Counted from the first letter of the stretch, positions 1-9,065 are shown. The stretch: DNA of 64,000 bases from Oscillospiraceae bacterium (GCA_022009755.1 CP091722.1:256001-320000); one strand, 5' to 3'. Program-made: numbers and translations. The notes: a model not told the origin generated them from the sequence alone.

Positions 1-818
1 TGAATCAGAACAAAACCTCTGTCAAACCGGGGGGCGGCCGCGAGAGCGGCCGCAAAAAGCTTTATCGGGCGGCTGCAGTGCTTTTTTGGATAGCCGTTTG
101 GTGGATGGCTGCCTGCATTACGGATAATGAACTGCTTCTGCCGGCTCCGCCCGCAGTTGCGGCGGAGCTGGGCAGACTGTGCGCAGACGGCGGCTTCTGG
201 AGCAGCATAGCACTGTCCGTTTGCCGTATAGCAGCCGGCTTTGCAGCCGGCTGCATAGCCGGCTGCGCGCTTGCGGCCGTGGGAGCGCGGATTCCCTTCG
301 TGCGCACGCTGCTTTCCCCGCTTATGACTCTGCTGCGTTCCGTGCCGGTGGCCTCATTTATAATGCTGGTAATTCTCATATTAAAGCGGGACACACTGCC
401 GGTGTTCATCTGTTTTATTATGGTGGTGCCGCTTGTATGGAGCTCGGTGTCTATGGGGCTTGATTCGGTACCGCAGAAATATAAGGAGCTTGTGCACGCT
501 TACCGTATGAGCGGCGCGCAGAGGATATTTCGGCTCTACCTGCCTTGGACGCTGCCGTATTTTGCGCAAGGAGCCGTAAATGCGATGGGCTTTGCCTGGA
601 AAGCGGGCATAGCGGCGGAGGTGCTGTGCCAGCCGGCGCTGGCCGTCGGCAGCGGCATATATAACGCCAAAATCTATCTGCAAACGCCTACACTTTTTGC
701 ATGGACGGCCGTTGTGGTGGTTCTCAGTCTTGTGCTTGAGAAATTGCTGGAAAGCCTGCTTGCAAATATCAGGAGAAACAGAAGGTATGATACTGAAGGA
801 TCTGAGCGTAACGCTTGA
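1..818 (+). CDS. ABC transporter permease, NitT/TauT type, 5' end at window edge
   Basis: Inner-membrane permease of an ABC importer of the nitrate/sulfonate/thiamine-precursor type. The frame is open from base 3, and bases 1-2 (tg) could be the end of an ATG, so the gene probably starts one base outside the window; a GTG at 78 is an internal alternative. A basic hydrophilic N-terminus is followed by about six hydrophobic segments. The cytoplasmic coupling (EAA-like) loop is visible as MSGAQRIFRLYLPW near two thirds of the protein, followed by a Gly/Ala-rich helix typical of BPD_transp_1 domains. It overlaps the downstream ATPase gene, so the two form one operon. Substrate cannot be told from sequence; the binding protein would lie upstream of the window. 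Confidence 0.85.
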   Translation, partial: NQNKTSVKPGGGRESGRKKLYRAAAVLFWIAVWWMAACITDNELLLPAPPAVAAELGRLCADGGFWSSIALSVCRIAAGFAAGCIAGCALAAVGARIPFVRTLLSPLMTLLRSVPVASFIMLVILILKRDTLPVFICFIMVVPLVWSSVSMGLDSVPQKYKELVHAYRMSGAQRIFRLYLPWTLPYFAQGAVNAMGFAWKAGIAAEVLCQPALAVGSGIYNAKIYLQTPTLFAWTAVVVVLSLVLEKLLESLLANIRRNRRYDTEGSERNA

Positions 819-1330
819 TGCGGCAAATAATAGATCGCCTGTCCTTTGAGGCGGAGGGCGGCGTATGGGCGATAATGGCGCCTTCCGGAGCCGGAAAAAC
901 CACTCTGCTGCGTGCAATAGCAGGGCTTATTCCTTATGAGGGCAAGGTGGAGGGGGCGGGAAAGGTTACGCTGCTTTTTCAGGATGATCGCCTTTTTCCG
1001 TGGCTAACGGCGTTAGATAATGCCGCTCTGTTTTGCAGAGACCGGGAAAAAGCGGCCGGACTGCTTGAAAAGCTGGGCCTTGGAAAATATGCGGACATGC
1101 TTCCCTGCAAACTCAGCGGAGGAATGCAGAGAAGGGTGAGCATTGCCGCGTGGCTTTCGGTTGACGGAGATACGCTGCTTATGGATGAGCCCACAAGAGG
1201 TCTGGATGACGCATGGGCTCACAGAGTGATGATGCTTGCACGGGAGCACGCAAGGGGAAAGCTGCTGCTTTTCACTACTCATTCCTCCGATATAGCCGCG
1301 CGCTTTGCAGACGGAATAATTACATTGTGA
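787..1330 (+). CDS. ABC transporter ATPase, NitT/TauT type (frameshifted near 820)
   Basis: ATPase partner of the upstream permease. Visible motifs: Walker A PSGAGKTT, Q-loop LLFQDDRLFPW, signature LSGGMQRR, Walker B LLMDEPTRGLDD and H-loop TTHSSD. At about 180 residues it is shorter than the usual 240-250. The natural start is ATG 787 (reads MILKDLSVTLD), but that frame stops early. The rest reads from a TTG at 815 in the +1 frame. Restoring two bases after GATG at 817-820 (to give Leu-Asp-Gly-Arg-Gln) joins the two parts, so this is best explained by a 2-base loss. Whether the loss is real or a sequence error cannot be told here. Confidence 0.8.
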
Positions 1331-1382
1331 TAATATTTCTGCCGATAATGCGGATGTTGGTTTGCCGCAATAACGGCAATGG

Positions 1383-1937
1383 CTATTTTTCAGGAATATA
1401 ACGCTTGAAAAAGCTCTCCTGCTCACGGGAAAAACCCCGTGGGCTTTTTGTTTTTGCCGTTTCACATTCGCAGCCGTCATTAAGATTGTTGAGGTTATCA
1501 TCAAAATTGTCCGCGCAGCCGCAGCCATTGGATGTAGGGGCGAACCCGGCGCTTTTGCAGGAGTCAAAGGGCGGCGAAACAGCGTTTTGACAGGAAGCAA
1601 GACAAAGCAGCAGGGAAAGCGGGTCGAAGGAGCCTGCGGAGCCCTTTGATATTAAAGCGGACAGCAGATTTGCAGTGCTTCTGCTTTCCGCGCTGCCCAG
1701 AAGCTCGCACAGCGCAGACAGTACGGCATCGTTTCCGGCATTTTCCCGCCCGCAGCTGCCGCAGGCTTCGGGCGCGGCGCAGTGCTCCTGCCGGTCTTCG
1801 CAGGAAAAGTATGCGTTAAAGGCGGCAAGCGCACGCCGCACGGTGTACGGCAGGACGGGCAGCATATCGGCAAAGAGAGGATAATCCCTGAAAAGCAAGT
1901 ATGCAATTATCAATTGTAAGGCTTCCAGATGCAGCAC
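1383..1937 (-). CDS. Hypothetical protein, Cys-rich C-terminus
   Basis: About 184 residues, not recognised. The N-terminal half is hydrophobic/aromatic (LLFRDYPLFADMLPVLPYTV) and the C-terminal half is low in structure and rich in Cys, Asn and Asp (NGCGCADNFDDNLNNLND). The listed GTG start at 1937 sits inside a GGGAGGTG ribosome site, so initiation may be a few codons downstream, for example at a TTG. Convergent with the ABC operon; its last codons overlap that operon's terminator. It could be a spore- or envelope-associated protein, but nothing in the sequence proves that. Confidence 0.5.
   Translation of the reverse strand: MLHLEALQLIIAYLLFRDYPLFADMLPVLPYTVRRALAAFNAYFSCEDRQEHCAAPEACGSCGRENAGNDAVLSALCELLGSAESRSTANLLSALISKGSAGSFDPLSLLLCLASCQNAVSPPFDSCKSAGFAPTSNGCGCADNFDDNLNNLNDGCECETAKTKSPRGFSREQESFFKRYIPEK
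1421..1455 (+). terminator. Intrinsic terminator after the ABC operon
   Basis: Stem GCTCACGGG / CCCGTGGGC (one bulge each side) with an A-rich loop, followed by TTTTT, G, TTTTT. It lies about 90 bases after the ATPase stop and overlaps the 3' end of the convergent ORF 1383-1937. Confidence 0.7.
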
Positions 1938-2131
1938 CTCCCACGGCGGATATTTATAAAGCGGTCTTTTGAATATGCGGTTTTGTATACTATATGCCGC
2001 ACATACGAAGGATAATTACTTTCTGCATCAGGAAAACAGAGGGCTGCGGTCTTTTAACGGAGGGCTTTTGTGTAACGGGAAGGGGTTTGATGCATAGGAT
2101 AAAGCATGACTCTGATAAAGGAGATATAAAT

Positions 2132-2549
2132 ATGTATCGTTCAAACAGCGGCTTTAATACAAAACAGAAACGGCGATCCGTACAGAGAAGTCGGACGCAA
2201 TACGGGTTCAAATAATAAAGGCCATGATAATTACGGCTCAAATGTACGGAGAAACGGGAACGAAAAGGGCACAGGATGGCAAGACGGCACATACAGCAGC
2301 GGCCGTGCAGACGCACGGTCGGAGGAAAGACAGCGGCAATTAAAGGAGCTGCAGCGGCGGTGCGAACACTATAAAGGAAAAAGCAGCCGGGAGCTGCTGG
2401 AGGAGCTTGAACGCCTGAAAGCGGCGGACGGCGGGCGTACTCTTACGCCGCAGGCGATGCGCGATTTTCGAGCAAAAATAAGCCCGGCGCTGAATGAAGA
2501 GCAGAAAAGGAAGCTGGATGCGCTGCTGGAGAGGTTGAACAAAAGCTGA
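2132..2549 (+). CDS. Hypothetical small hydrophilic protein (frameshifted near 2168)
   Basis: Starts ATG 2132 after AAAGGAGA. The first frame gives 12 plausible residues, then a +1 shift at the AAA of CAGAAACGG (about 2166-2169) opens a frame to TGA 2547. The joined product is about 138 residues: an Asn/Gly-rich N-terminal half, then a charged helical segment (SSRELLEELERLKAADGG) and a C-terminal helix ending EEQKRKLDALLERLNKS. Removing one A restores the frame. Family not recognised; the helix-rich tail looks like a real folded domain rather than chance coding. Confidence 0.5.
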
Positions 2550-2694
2550 TGCCTGCGGCATTTATATACGCCTAAAAACATGCGGATGAGGCAATCCGGC
2601 AGCGGCAAAACGGTAAGCAATTTTTCAGTGGAGAAAGCAAAAGCGAAAAATGCGGTCAAGAGTGCATATTTTTGCAAAAAAACGGGAAATCCGA

Positions 2695-2723
2695 TTGACA
2701 GGGCAAGGGGTATGTAATAAAAT
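2695..2723 (+). promoter_or_regulatory. Sigma-A promoter of the aromatic operon leader
   Basis: TTGACA at 2695-2700, 17-base spacer, TAAAAT at 2718-2723. Predicted start near 2730, just ahead of the leader-peptide ribosome site AGGAAAGG at 2731-2738. Confidence 0.8.
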
Positions 2724-2763
2724 AAATCAAACGATATAACAGGAAAGGCATAACGGCATTATT

Positions 2764-2850
2764 ATGAAAAGCTCGGCTTTCATTTTCGGATACGCGTTTT
2801 ATTTTGGCGGCTATTACTTTAGTGATTACCGTCCTGTTTGCGCTGTCTGA
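2764..2850 (+). CDS. Phe/Tyr-rich leader peptide of aromatic-operon attenuator
   Basis: A 28-codon ORF too short for normal gene callers. Five Phe and five Tyr fall within residues 6-22 (core reads FIFGYAFYFGGYYFSDY), the two end products of this pathway branch. ATG 2764, TGA 2848-2850. AGGAAAGG lies 15 bases upstream, a rather long spacing. It sits between a consensus promoter and an intrinsic terminator directly before the DAHP synthase gene, as in enterobacterial pheL or trpL attenuators. By analogy, ribosome stalling at Phe/Tyr codons under aromatic starvation would permit read-through. Confidence 0.75.
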   Translation: MKSSAFIFGYAFYFGGYYFSDYRPVCAV

Positions 2851-2881
2851 TTTGCCGATACCGTATATTAAAGTATGATTT

Positions 2882-2914
2882 ATGACCCGGCAATTAGACC
2901 GGGTCATTTTTTAT
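2882..2914 (+). terminator. Attenuator terminator before aroF, with antiterminator candidate
   Basis: Perfect 9-bp stem ATGACCCGG (2882-2890) / CCGGGTCAT (2899-2907) with an 8-base loop, then a T6 run to 2912. An alternative pairing TTGCCG (2852-2857) with CGGCAA (2888-2893) would break the 5' arm. A ribosome finishing at the leader stop codon (2850) would cover 2852-2857 and favour termination, which fits attenuation logic. The antiterminator is only 6 bp, so that part is inference. Confidence 0.75.
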
Positions 2915-2938
2915 TCAGATTTCAGGAGGACACCCATT

Positions 2939-3952
2939 ATGATGATAATACTCCGTCCCGGTACCACCGAGGACAAAATTGCAATGCTGGATGCGTTCAT
3001 TCGCAAAAACGGCGTAGATGTACAAAGAATACAGGGGCAGGATACCACTATACTCGGGCTTTCCGGAGATACCTCGCGCATAGATCCGGGAATGTTTGAC
3101 AGCTTTGATTTTGTGGAGCGTACCATGAAGGTGGCGGAGCCGTACAAGAAGGCAAACCGCAAGTATCATCCGCAGAACACCGTAATAAATGCAGGGGGAG
3201 TGGAGATCGGCGGCAATAAGATAGCGGTGATGGCGGGGCCGTGCTCGGTGGAAAGCGAGGAGCAGGTTCTCTCGGTTGCAAGGGACTGCAAGGCTTCAGG
3301 GGCCGCAATACTTCGCGGCGGTGCTTTCAAGCCCAGAAGCTCACCCTATGCCTTTCAGGGGCTGGGGCTGGAGGGTCTGGATATGCTCAAGGCCGCCGGA
3401 AGAAGAACGGGTATGCCGATAGTATCCGAAATAATGAGCACGGAATATCTTGACCGCTTTATACAGGATGTTGACATTATTCAGGTGGGCGCGCGGAATA
3501 TGCAGAATTTTGTGCTGCTTAAGGAGCTGTCGCATATCAAAAAACCGGTGCTGCTAAAGCGCGGGCTGGCAGCCACAATAGAGGAGCTGCTCATGGCTGC
3601 GGAGTACATTATGGCCGGGGGCAACGATCAGGTGATTCTGTGCGAACGCGGCATACGCACCTTTGAAACCTATACCAGAAACACTTTGGATCTGAGCGCC
3701 GTGCCGGTGCTTAAGCGTCAAAGCCACCTTCCGGTTGTGGTGGATCCCAGCCACGGCACCGGGCTTTGGTGGATGGTGGAGCCCATGAGCAAGGCGGCCA
3801 TAGCTGCGGGAGCGGACGGGCTTATAATCGAGGTGCATAACGATCCGCCTCACGCAAAATGCGACGGTCAGCAATCGCTTACTCCGGCGGTATTTGATAA
3901 GCTTATGCAGAAGCTCAGGCTTATAGCAAATGTTGAGGGCAGAGATATCTGA
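2939..3952 (+). CDS. aroF: 3-deoxy-7-phosphoheptulonate (DAHP) synthase, type I-beta
   Basis: Condenses phosphoenolpyruvate and erythrose 4-phosphate, the first step of the shikimate pathway. About 337 residues. Residues 1-70 form the small ferredoxin-like domain seen in Thermotoga/clostridial-type enzymes (MMIILRPGTTEDKIAML onward), which usually carries Tyr/Phe feedback regulation. The catalytic barrel starts near NKIAVMAGPCSVES; GGAFKPRSSPYAFQG, KRGLAATIEE, CERGIRTFE and VDPSHGTG are signature segments. Start chosen at ATG 2939 because AGGAGG lies 9 bases upstream; the in-frame ORF extends further upstream only through the terminator. First gene of the aro operon and the target of the Phe/Tyr attenuator. 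Confidence 0.95.
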   Translation: MMIILRPGTTEDKIAMLDAFIRKNGVDVQRIQGQDTTILGLSGDTSRIDPGMFDSFDFVERTMKVAEPYKKANRKYHPQNTVINAGGVEIGGNKIAVMAGPCSVESEEQVLSVARDCKASGAAILRGGAFKPRSSPYAFQGLGLEGLDMLKAAGRRTGMPIVSEIMSTEYLDRFIQDVDIIQVGARNMQNFVLLKELSHIKKPVLLKRGLAATIEELLMAAEYIMAGGNDQVILCERGIRTFETYTRNTLDLSAVPVLKRQSHLPVVVDPSHGTGLWWMVEPMSKAAIAAGADGLIIEVHNDPPHAKCDGQQSLTPAVFDKLMQKLRLIANVEGRDI

Positions 3953-4077
3953 AGGCAGTCCTTAAAGCAAACCGCATTGAAGCGGAATATACAATATCCG
4001 GCCTTGCTCGGTTTGGCAGAATGCAAACACGGGCAAAACGGCAAAGGTGTTGAGTACCTGCATGGGAGGCGATAACG

Positions 4078-5178
4078 GTGTCAAAAGAAGAACAAATCGT
4101 ATATTCGGTGTCGGGAAACGAATGTAAAATAATCATAAAAAGAGGGCTTGCCGAGGAAGTGTGCAATTATCTTCCTCTTGAAGGAGTTGTGCGCATTGCA
4201 ATAGTAACCGATTCCAATGTGGCGCCGCTGTATCTTGCAAAGATTAAAAAGCAGCTTTGCGATGCGGTGCAGGTGTATTCCTATGTGTTTCAGGCGGGAG
4301 AGCAGAACAAAACGATGGCTTCGGTGCAGCAGCTTTACGGCTTTTTTGACGAAGCGGGCATAACAAGAACGGATCTTATTATTGCGCTGGGCGGAGGCGT
4401 TGTAGGGGATATAACGGGCTTTGCCGCAGCCACCTTTCTTCGCGGAGTGCCCATCGTGCAAATGCCCACTACATTGCTTGCCATGACGGACAGTTCCGTA
4501 GGCGGGAAGACGGGAGTGGATCTTCCCAGCGGCAAAAATCGCGTCGGTGCGTTTTTTCAGCCGCACAGGGTGCTTATTGACCCCGAATTTCTTTCTTCGC
4601 TTCCTTCACGGGAATATGCCTGCGGAATGGGCGAGGTTATAAAATATGCCTGCATAAAGGATAAAAAGCTGTTTGAAAGCCTTAAAAGCGGCGTTGATTC
4701 GGAGGAAATGATATGCCTCTGCGCAGGAATAAAGGCAGATACCGTGCAGAAAGATCCCTTTGACACATCGGAGCGCAAGCTGCTTAACTTCGGGCACACC
4801 GTAGGGCATGCCCTTGAAAGGCTGTACGGTTATTCCGTATACAGCCACGGCGAGGCTGTCGCGGCCGGAATGTGCATGCTGCGGCGGGCCAATATCCTCT
4901 GGGGCGGGATTGCAGCAGCAAAATGCGATGAAATTGAGGAGCTTTGTCGCAAATATTCGCTGCCCGTATATATTCCCTTTGATGAAAGATTAAAAGAATA
5001 CATTTGCGGCGATAAAAAGCTGGAGGGTAGGCAGCTTAAGCTGGTGGTGCTGGAGGATATAGGCAGGGCAAAAATCGTTTCGGTTCTGCCGGAGGAACTG
5101 TATTGCACACTGACGGAGCAGTATGCGGCAAAAGCCTGTCGTATGATCGGCGCTCGCACCGGTCGCCTTTTATTATAA
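4078..5178 (+). CDS. aroB: 3-dehydroquinate synthase
   Basis: NAD- and metal-dependent cyclisation of DAHP to 3-dehydroquinate, second step of the shikimate pathway. 366 residues, normal length. Glycine-rich NAD site LGGGVVGDITGFAAATF, then TDSSVGGKTGVD and FFQPHRVLID, metal/substrate region GMGEVIKYA, and metal-binding histidines in LNFGHTVGHALE and SHGEAVAAGM. GTG start at 4078 with GGGAGG 7-10 bases upstream. Second structural gene of the aro operon, 125 bases after aroF. Confidence 0.95.
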   Translation: MSKEEQIVYSVSGNECKIIIKRGLAEEVCNYLPLEGVVRIAIVTDSNVAPLYLAKIKKQLCDAVQVYSYVFQAGEQNKTMASVQQLYGFFDEAGITRTDLIIALGGGVVGDITGFAAATFLRGVPIVQMPTTLLAMTDSSVGGKTGVDLPSGKNRVGAFFQPHRVLIDPEFLSSLPSREYACGMGEVIKYACIKDKKLFESLKSGVDSEEMICLCAGIKADTVQKDPFDTSERKLLNFGHTVGHALERLYGYSVYSHGEAVAAGMCMLRRANILWGGIAAAKCDEIEELCRKYSLPVYIPFDERLKEYICGDKKLEGRQLKLVVLEDIGRAKIVSVLPEELYCTLTEQYAAKACRMIGARTGRLLL

Positions 5179-5214
5179 AAAAATTAAAAATTTGTTTACG
5201 GAGGTTTATTTATT

Positions 5215-5466
5215 ATGACGGAATTCAGATATGATACTCAGCTGCTTATAGAGGGCAATAACCTTGATGAAGGTACCATCGCACGGTATTTTACGGAGAA
5301 TTTCAAGGGCGATTGCCTGCTTGCGGTGGGCGATTCCTCTTTAATAAAAATACATTTTCATACAAACGAGCCGTGGAAGGTGCTGGAATACTGCGCATCC
5401 CTTGGCGAGATATACGATATAGTCATTGAGGATATGGACAGGCAGTCCCGCGGGCTTCAGGGCTGA
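5215..5466 (+). CDS. Stand-alone FakA (DAK/YloV) C-terminal-like domain protein
   Basis: 83 residues. The pattern VGDSSLIKIHFHTNEPWKVL followed by GEIYDIVIEDM matches the C-terminal region of the fatty-acid kinase subunit FakA/YloV (consensus HVHT.nPg.vL ... Ge..dikI.NM). The ATP-binding DhaL domain is missing, so it cannot be a kinase on its own. ATG 5215 is preceded by GGAGG at good spacing. It lies between aroB and aroA and is expressed with them. Why a FakA domain sits in an aromatic operon is unknown; it might act as a ligand-binding or regulatory subunit. Confidence 0.7.
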   Translation: MTEFRYDTQLLIEGNNLDEGTIARYFTENFKGDCLLAVGDSSLIKIHFHTNEPWKVLEYCASLGEIYDIVIEDMDRQSRGLQG

Positions 5467-5557
5467 GGCGTTCCGTGCAGCTTGGTGAAGCATCTGCAAA
5501 AGCAAGCATTACGGCTGCAATTTGCAACAGGATTATTACAGCAAGGGGGAAAATGCC

Positions 5558-6670
5558 GTGACGGTAACCGTTAAGCCTTCGCTGCTTAAGGGCCGCGTTG
5601 ATGTGCCGGAATCAAAAAGCCGGCGTCACAGAATAATGATATGTTCTTATCTTGCGGGAATGCCCGTAAGCATGGGAAAGGATGAACCGTCCCAGGATAT
5701 GCTGGCTACACGCGACGCCTTGTCAGGGATGGCGGGCGGATATTGTCCGTGCCGGGAATCCGGCTCGACTCTGCGCTTTTTGCTGCCTGTCGCACTGGCG
5801 CTGGGCGGCAGATATGTATTTACGGGCAAGGGACGGCTCATGCAGCGGCCCATGGAGGAATACCGCAGGCTGTTTGAGAGCATGGGGGTCACATGGCTTC
5901 AAAGCGGCGACACGCTGACGGTGGAGGGACGCCTGAAAAGCGGAGAGTACCGGCTGCGCGGCGATGTGTCCTCGCAGTACATTACGGGTCTACTGCTTGC
6001 CCTTCCGCTGCTTGCGGGAGATTCCCGCATAGTGCTTACCACTGCGCTGGAATCGGAAAGCTATGTAAATATAACGCGGGAGATACTCGGGGCCTTTTCC
6101 GTTATATGCGTAAAGGAAAACAACGGATATTTCATTCCCGGAGGGCAGAGCTACCGCGCGGCATATCCGGTTTTGCCGGAGGCTGATTTTTCTCAGGCTG
6201 CCTTTTGGCTGTGCGCAAATGACATGGGCTCGCAGATCGATATGCAGCTGCCCGAGCGCAGCACACAGGGGGATGCCGTTATACGCGATATCATCAGAGA
6301 GCACAGGCGCGATATCGACATTTCGGATTGCCCTGACCTTGCCCCGGTGCTTGCCGTATGGCTGAGCGGCGCCGGCGGAGTTCTGCGCGGGTGCAAAAGG
6401 CTTAAGTATAAGGAAAGCGACCGTGCAGAGGCAAGCGTGCGCCTGCTAACGGCGCTCGGAGGGCATGCGCGCTGCGGCGAGGATACGCTGTTTGTGGACA
6501 AAGCTGCATTTGCCGGAGGAAATGTTGACAGCTTCGGAGATCACCGTATAGCAATGGCGGCCGCAATTGCGGCAACCGCAGCAAAGGACAGGGTGAGCAT
6601 AACGGGGCGGAGTGTGTTGAAAAATCCTATCCCGCCTTTTGGAGCGATTATGAAAGCCTCGGGGGCATAA
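5558..6670 (+). CDS. aroA: 3-phosphoshikimate 1-carboxyvinyltransferase (EPSP synthase), compact
   Basis: Transfers enolpyruvate from PEP to shikimate 3-phosphate. Start chosen at GTG 5558 (AAGGGGGA 7 bases upstream) rather than the TTG at 5522. About 370 residues against the usual 420-430, so loops are shortened. Recognisable segments: VPESKSRRHRIM (normally PGSKS.sNR), ESGSTLRFLLP, GDVSSQYITGLLLALP, SYVNITREIL, KYKESDRAEA and FGDHRIAMA, which contain the substrate-binding Lys, Ser, Arg and Asp positions. The C-terminus NPIPPF resembles the usual SFP.F motif. Fourth gene of the operon. Confidence 0.9.
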   Translation: MTVTVKPSLLKGRVDVPESKSRRHRIMICSYLAGMPVSMGKDEPSQDMLATRDALSGMAGGYCPCRESGSTLRFLLPVALALGGRYVFTGKGRLMQRPMEEYRRLFESMGVTWLQSGDTLTVEGRLKSGEYRLRGDVSSQYITGLLLALPLLAGDSRIVLTTALESESYVNITREILGAFSVICVKENNGYFIPGGQSYRAAYPVLPEADFSQAAFWLCANDMGSQIDMQLPERSTQGDAVIRDIIREHRRDIDISDCPDLAPVLAVWLSGAGGVLRGCKRLKYKESDRAEASVRLLTALGGHARCGEDTLFVDKAAFAGGNVDSFGDHRIAMAAAIAATAAKDRVSITGRSVLKNPIPPFGAIMKASGA

Positions 6671-6736
6671 CGGAAAAAATACGGATATAACGGCATCGGA
6701 TATGCAAAATTAAAGCATTATACAGGGAGGCGGAAT

Positions 6737-7793
6737 ATGGGAGCTGTATGGGGAAGCCGGATCAGGCTTACAATATTCGGGGAATCACATTCTGCGGCAA
6801 TAGGCGGTGTGCTTTCCGGGCTGCCGGCGGGCATGTCCTTTGACGCTCAGAAAGTGGCGCGGCAAATGGCGCGGCGTGCGCCGGGCGGGGCAAACAGCAC
6901 GCAAAGAAAGGAAGCCGATGAGGTAAATACTCTCCGGAGTAAAAAACGGCTGTACCACGGGGGCGCCGCTCGGCTTTGAAATAGCCAATAGCGATACGCG
7001 CAGCGGCGATTACTCCGCCTTTTCCGTTACGCCGCGTCCTTCGCACAGCGATTATCCGGCGGGCGTAAAATACGGCGGCCATAACGATTTTGCGGGAGGC
7101 GGGCATTTTTCGGGACGGCTCACTGCGGTGCTGACGGCCGCGGGGGCCATTGTAGCGCCGGAGCTTGAAAAACGCGGCATAACCGTCGGGGCGCACCTTG
7201 TGTGCGTCGGAGGAGTAAGAATATCGCGCTGGGATCCGCTAAACCCGGTTATAAGCACGCAGCAGGATGTTTGTTTGCAGCGGCGGATTGCAGAGGCTGC
7301 CGCGGCAGGGGATTCCGTTGGCGGAGAGATAGAGTGCGCCGTGTGCGGGCTTCCCGTAGGCCTGGGAGAACCGTTTTTCGATTCTGCGGAGAGTGCTCTT
7401 GCTCAGCTGCTTTTCAGCGTTCCGGGCGTAAAGGGCGTGAATTTCGGAAATGCCGAAGCTGCGCCGTGCGCGCAGGGCAGCAGCTTTAACGATCCCCTTG
7501 CCGTGAGAAACGGGCGTGTGGTGACCCTCAGCAACAATGCGGGCGGTATAAACGGCGGGCTGACAAACGGCATGCCGGTTATTTTCAGCGTAAAAATGCG
7601 GCCCACGCCATCGATTTTTTTGCCGCAGCAGACGGTGGATGTAAGCAGCGGGCAGCCGGCTGAGCTTACCGTAAAGGGGCGGCACGATCCGTGCATAGCG
7701 CTCAGAGCGGTTCCTGTTATCGAGGCCTGCGCGCAGCTTGCGTTTTTTGATATGTTGATGTGTGATTGCGGCAGCGTTTCAAAATTACGCTGA
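6737..7793 (+). CDS. aroC: Chorismate synthase (frameshifted near 6923)
   Basis: FMN-dependent conversion of EPSP to chorismate. N-terminal signature WGSRIRLTIFGESHSAAIG, then RRAPGG, and after the shift GCTTGAPLGFEIANSDTRS, the Ser-rich HSDYPAGVKYG motif, GGGHFSGRLTA, GNAEAAPCAQGS, NNAGGINGGLTNGMP and the conserved RHDPCIALRAVPVIEA tail. About 352 residues. The first frame stops at 6979; a +1 shift at GAGGTAAATACTC (6919-6926) joins to the second frame. Two missing bases there would restore the expected Glu-Val-Glu-Ile-Leu-Ser. The gene is essential for aromatic prototrophy and lies in an otherwise healthy operon, so a sequence error is more likely than loss. Confidence 0.88.
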
Positions 7794-7894
7794 AGGCGTG
7801 CCGGTCGGAGACAAATATAAGCTGAAAAATAAGCTGGAAATATAAATATGCGAGCGGCGTTGCCGAAAGCCGGCGGGTCGCGGAGAGAAGAAAT

Positions 7895-9033
7895 ATGGAT
7901 GATATAAAAGAGATGCGAAGCGAAATAGACGCAATTGATGCGTCGCTTGCACAGCTGTATAGGCAGAGAATGGAGGCAGCCCGCAGAATAGGCAGATTCA
8001 AGCTGGAGCATAACCTGCCGGTTGACGATCCGCAGCGCGAGGCACAGCTGCTTGCTGCGCGCACGGCGGAGCTTGAGCCGGAGCTGCGTCCGGGCTTTGA
8101 ACGGCTGCTGCGGGAGCTTATACGCGCAAGCAAGCGCTGCCAGCGCAGGAAACGGATATTCGCCCAAGGGACGCCGTAGGCGAATTTCTCTCGCGGGCGC
8201 TGTTTTGCGATGAGCTTCCGAACGGAAAGATAGGCTATTCGGGCATTGAGGGCTGCTTTGCACACTGTGCTGTCCGTGAGATGCTTCCGAAAGCGCCTGC
8301 GCAGGGCTATAACGGCTTTGAGGCGGTGTTCAGAGCGCTGGGGAATGAGACGGACTATGGAGTGCTGCCCATTGAAAACAGCTCTGCCGGCGGCGTTATG
8401 GAGGTATACGACCTGCTGCGGCGTTACGGGGCGTATATAGCGGGGGAGTATGTTATGCCAGTAAGGCATTGTCTGCTGGGCGTCAAGGGGGCAGAGCTTT
8501 GCGATATAAGGCATGTATATTCGCACAGTCAGGCGTTAATGCAATGCAGGGATTTCTTAACCTCCCATCCGTCGTGGGAGTGCCTGCCCGAGGTAAATAC
8601 CGCAGTGGCGGCGCGGAATATTGCGCAGCGCGGGGACATAACATGTGCGGCGGTTGCGTCAAAAGAGGCAGCCGAGCTTTACGGCCTTGAAATTCTAAAA
8701 GAAAATATAAATGAACAGAGCGGAAATTATACACGGTTTATAGTTGTTGCTCCCCGTCCCGTATTTGTGCGCGGCGCAGACAAACTCAGCCTGTTTTTGT
8801 CGCTGCCCCATGTAAGCGGGTCCCTTGCCGGTTTATTGGATGTTTTTGCAGAAGCTGGCATAAACCTTGTAAAGATAGAATCCCGTCCCATACGCAAGAA
8901 GAACTGGGAATACTATTTTTACATTGATGCAGCGGCGGATATCACGAACCCTCGCGTGCGCGCGGCGATGGCGGAGGCAGAGCAGCATGCGGAATACCTT
9001 GAAGTGCTGGGCGCGTGCAAGTCGGGTATATAA
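7895..9033 (+). CDS. pheA: P-protein: chorismate mutase / prephenate dehydratase (frameshifted near 8150)
   Basis: Bifunctional enzyme leading from chorismate to phenylpyruvate. N-terminal AroQ mutase domain, about 90 residues (MRSEIDAIDASLAQLYRQRM, then RRIGRFKLEHNLPVDDPQRE). Dehydratase domain follows (KIGYSGIEGCFAHCAV, YGVLPIENSSAGGV) and then an ACT regulatory domain with SGSLAGLLDVFAEAGINLVKIESRPI, the Phe-binding ESRP element. The mutase frame stops at 8179; a single missing base in CAGCGCAGG (about 8145-8152) would fuse the domains through QETDIRPRDAVGEF. About 379 residues fused, the normal P-protein length. Two separate genes are less likely because the second frame has no start before conserved sequence. 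Confidence 0.85.
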
Positions 9034-9065
9034 AAAATGCGGTGCCTGCGGCACACGGAGGAACA

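Noticed and set aside
2551..2938. T-box riboswitch upstream of aroF
   Set aside because: No T-box consensus (AGGGTGGnACCGCG) present; the Phe/Tyr leader ORF with terminator explains the region better.
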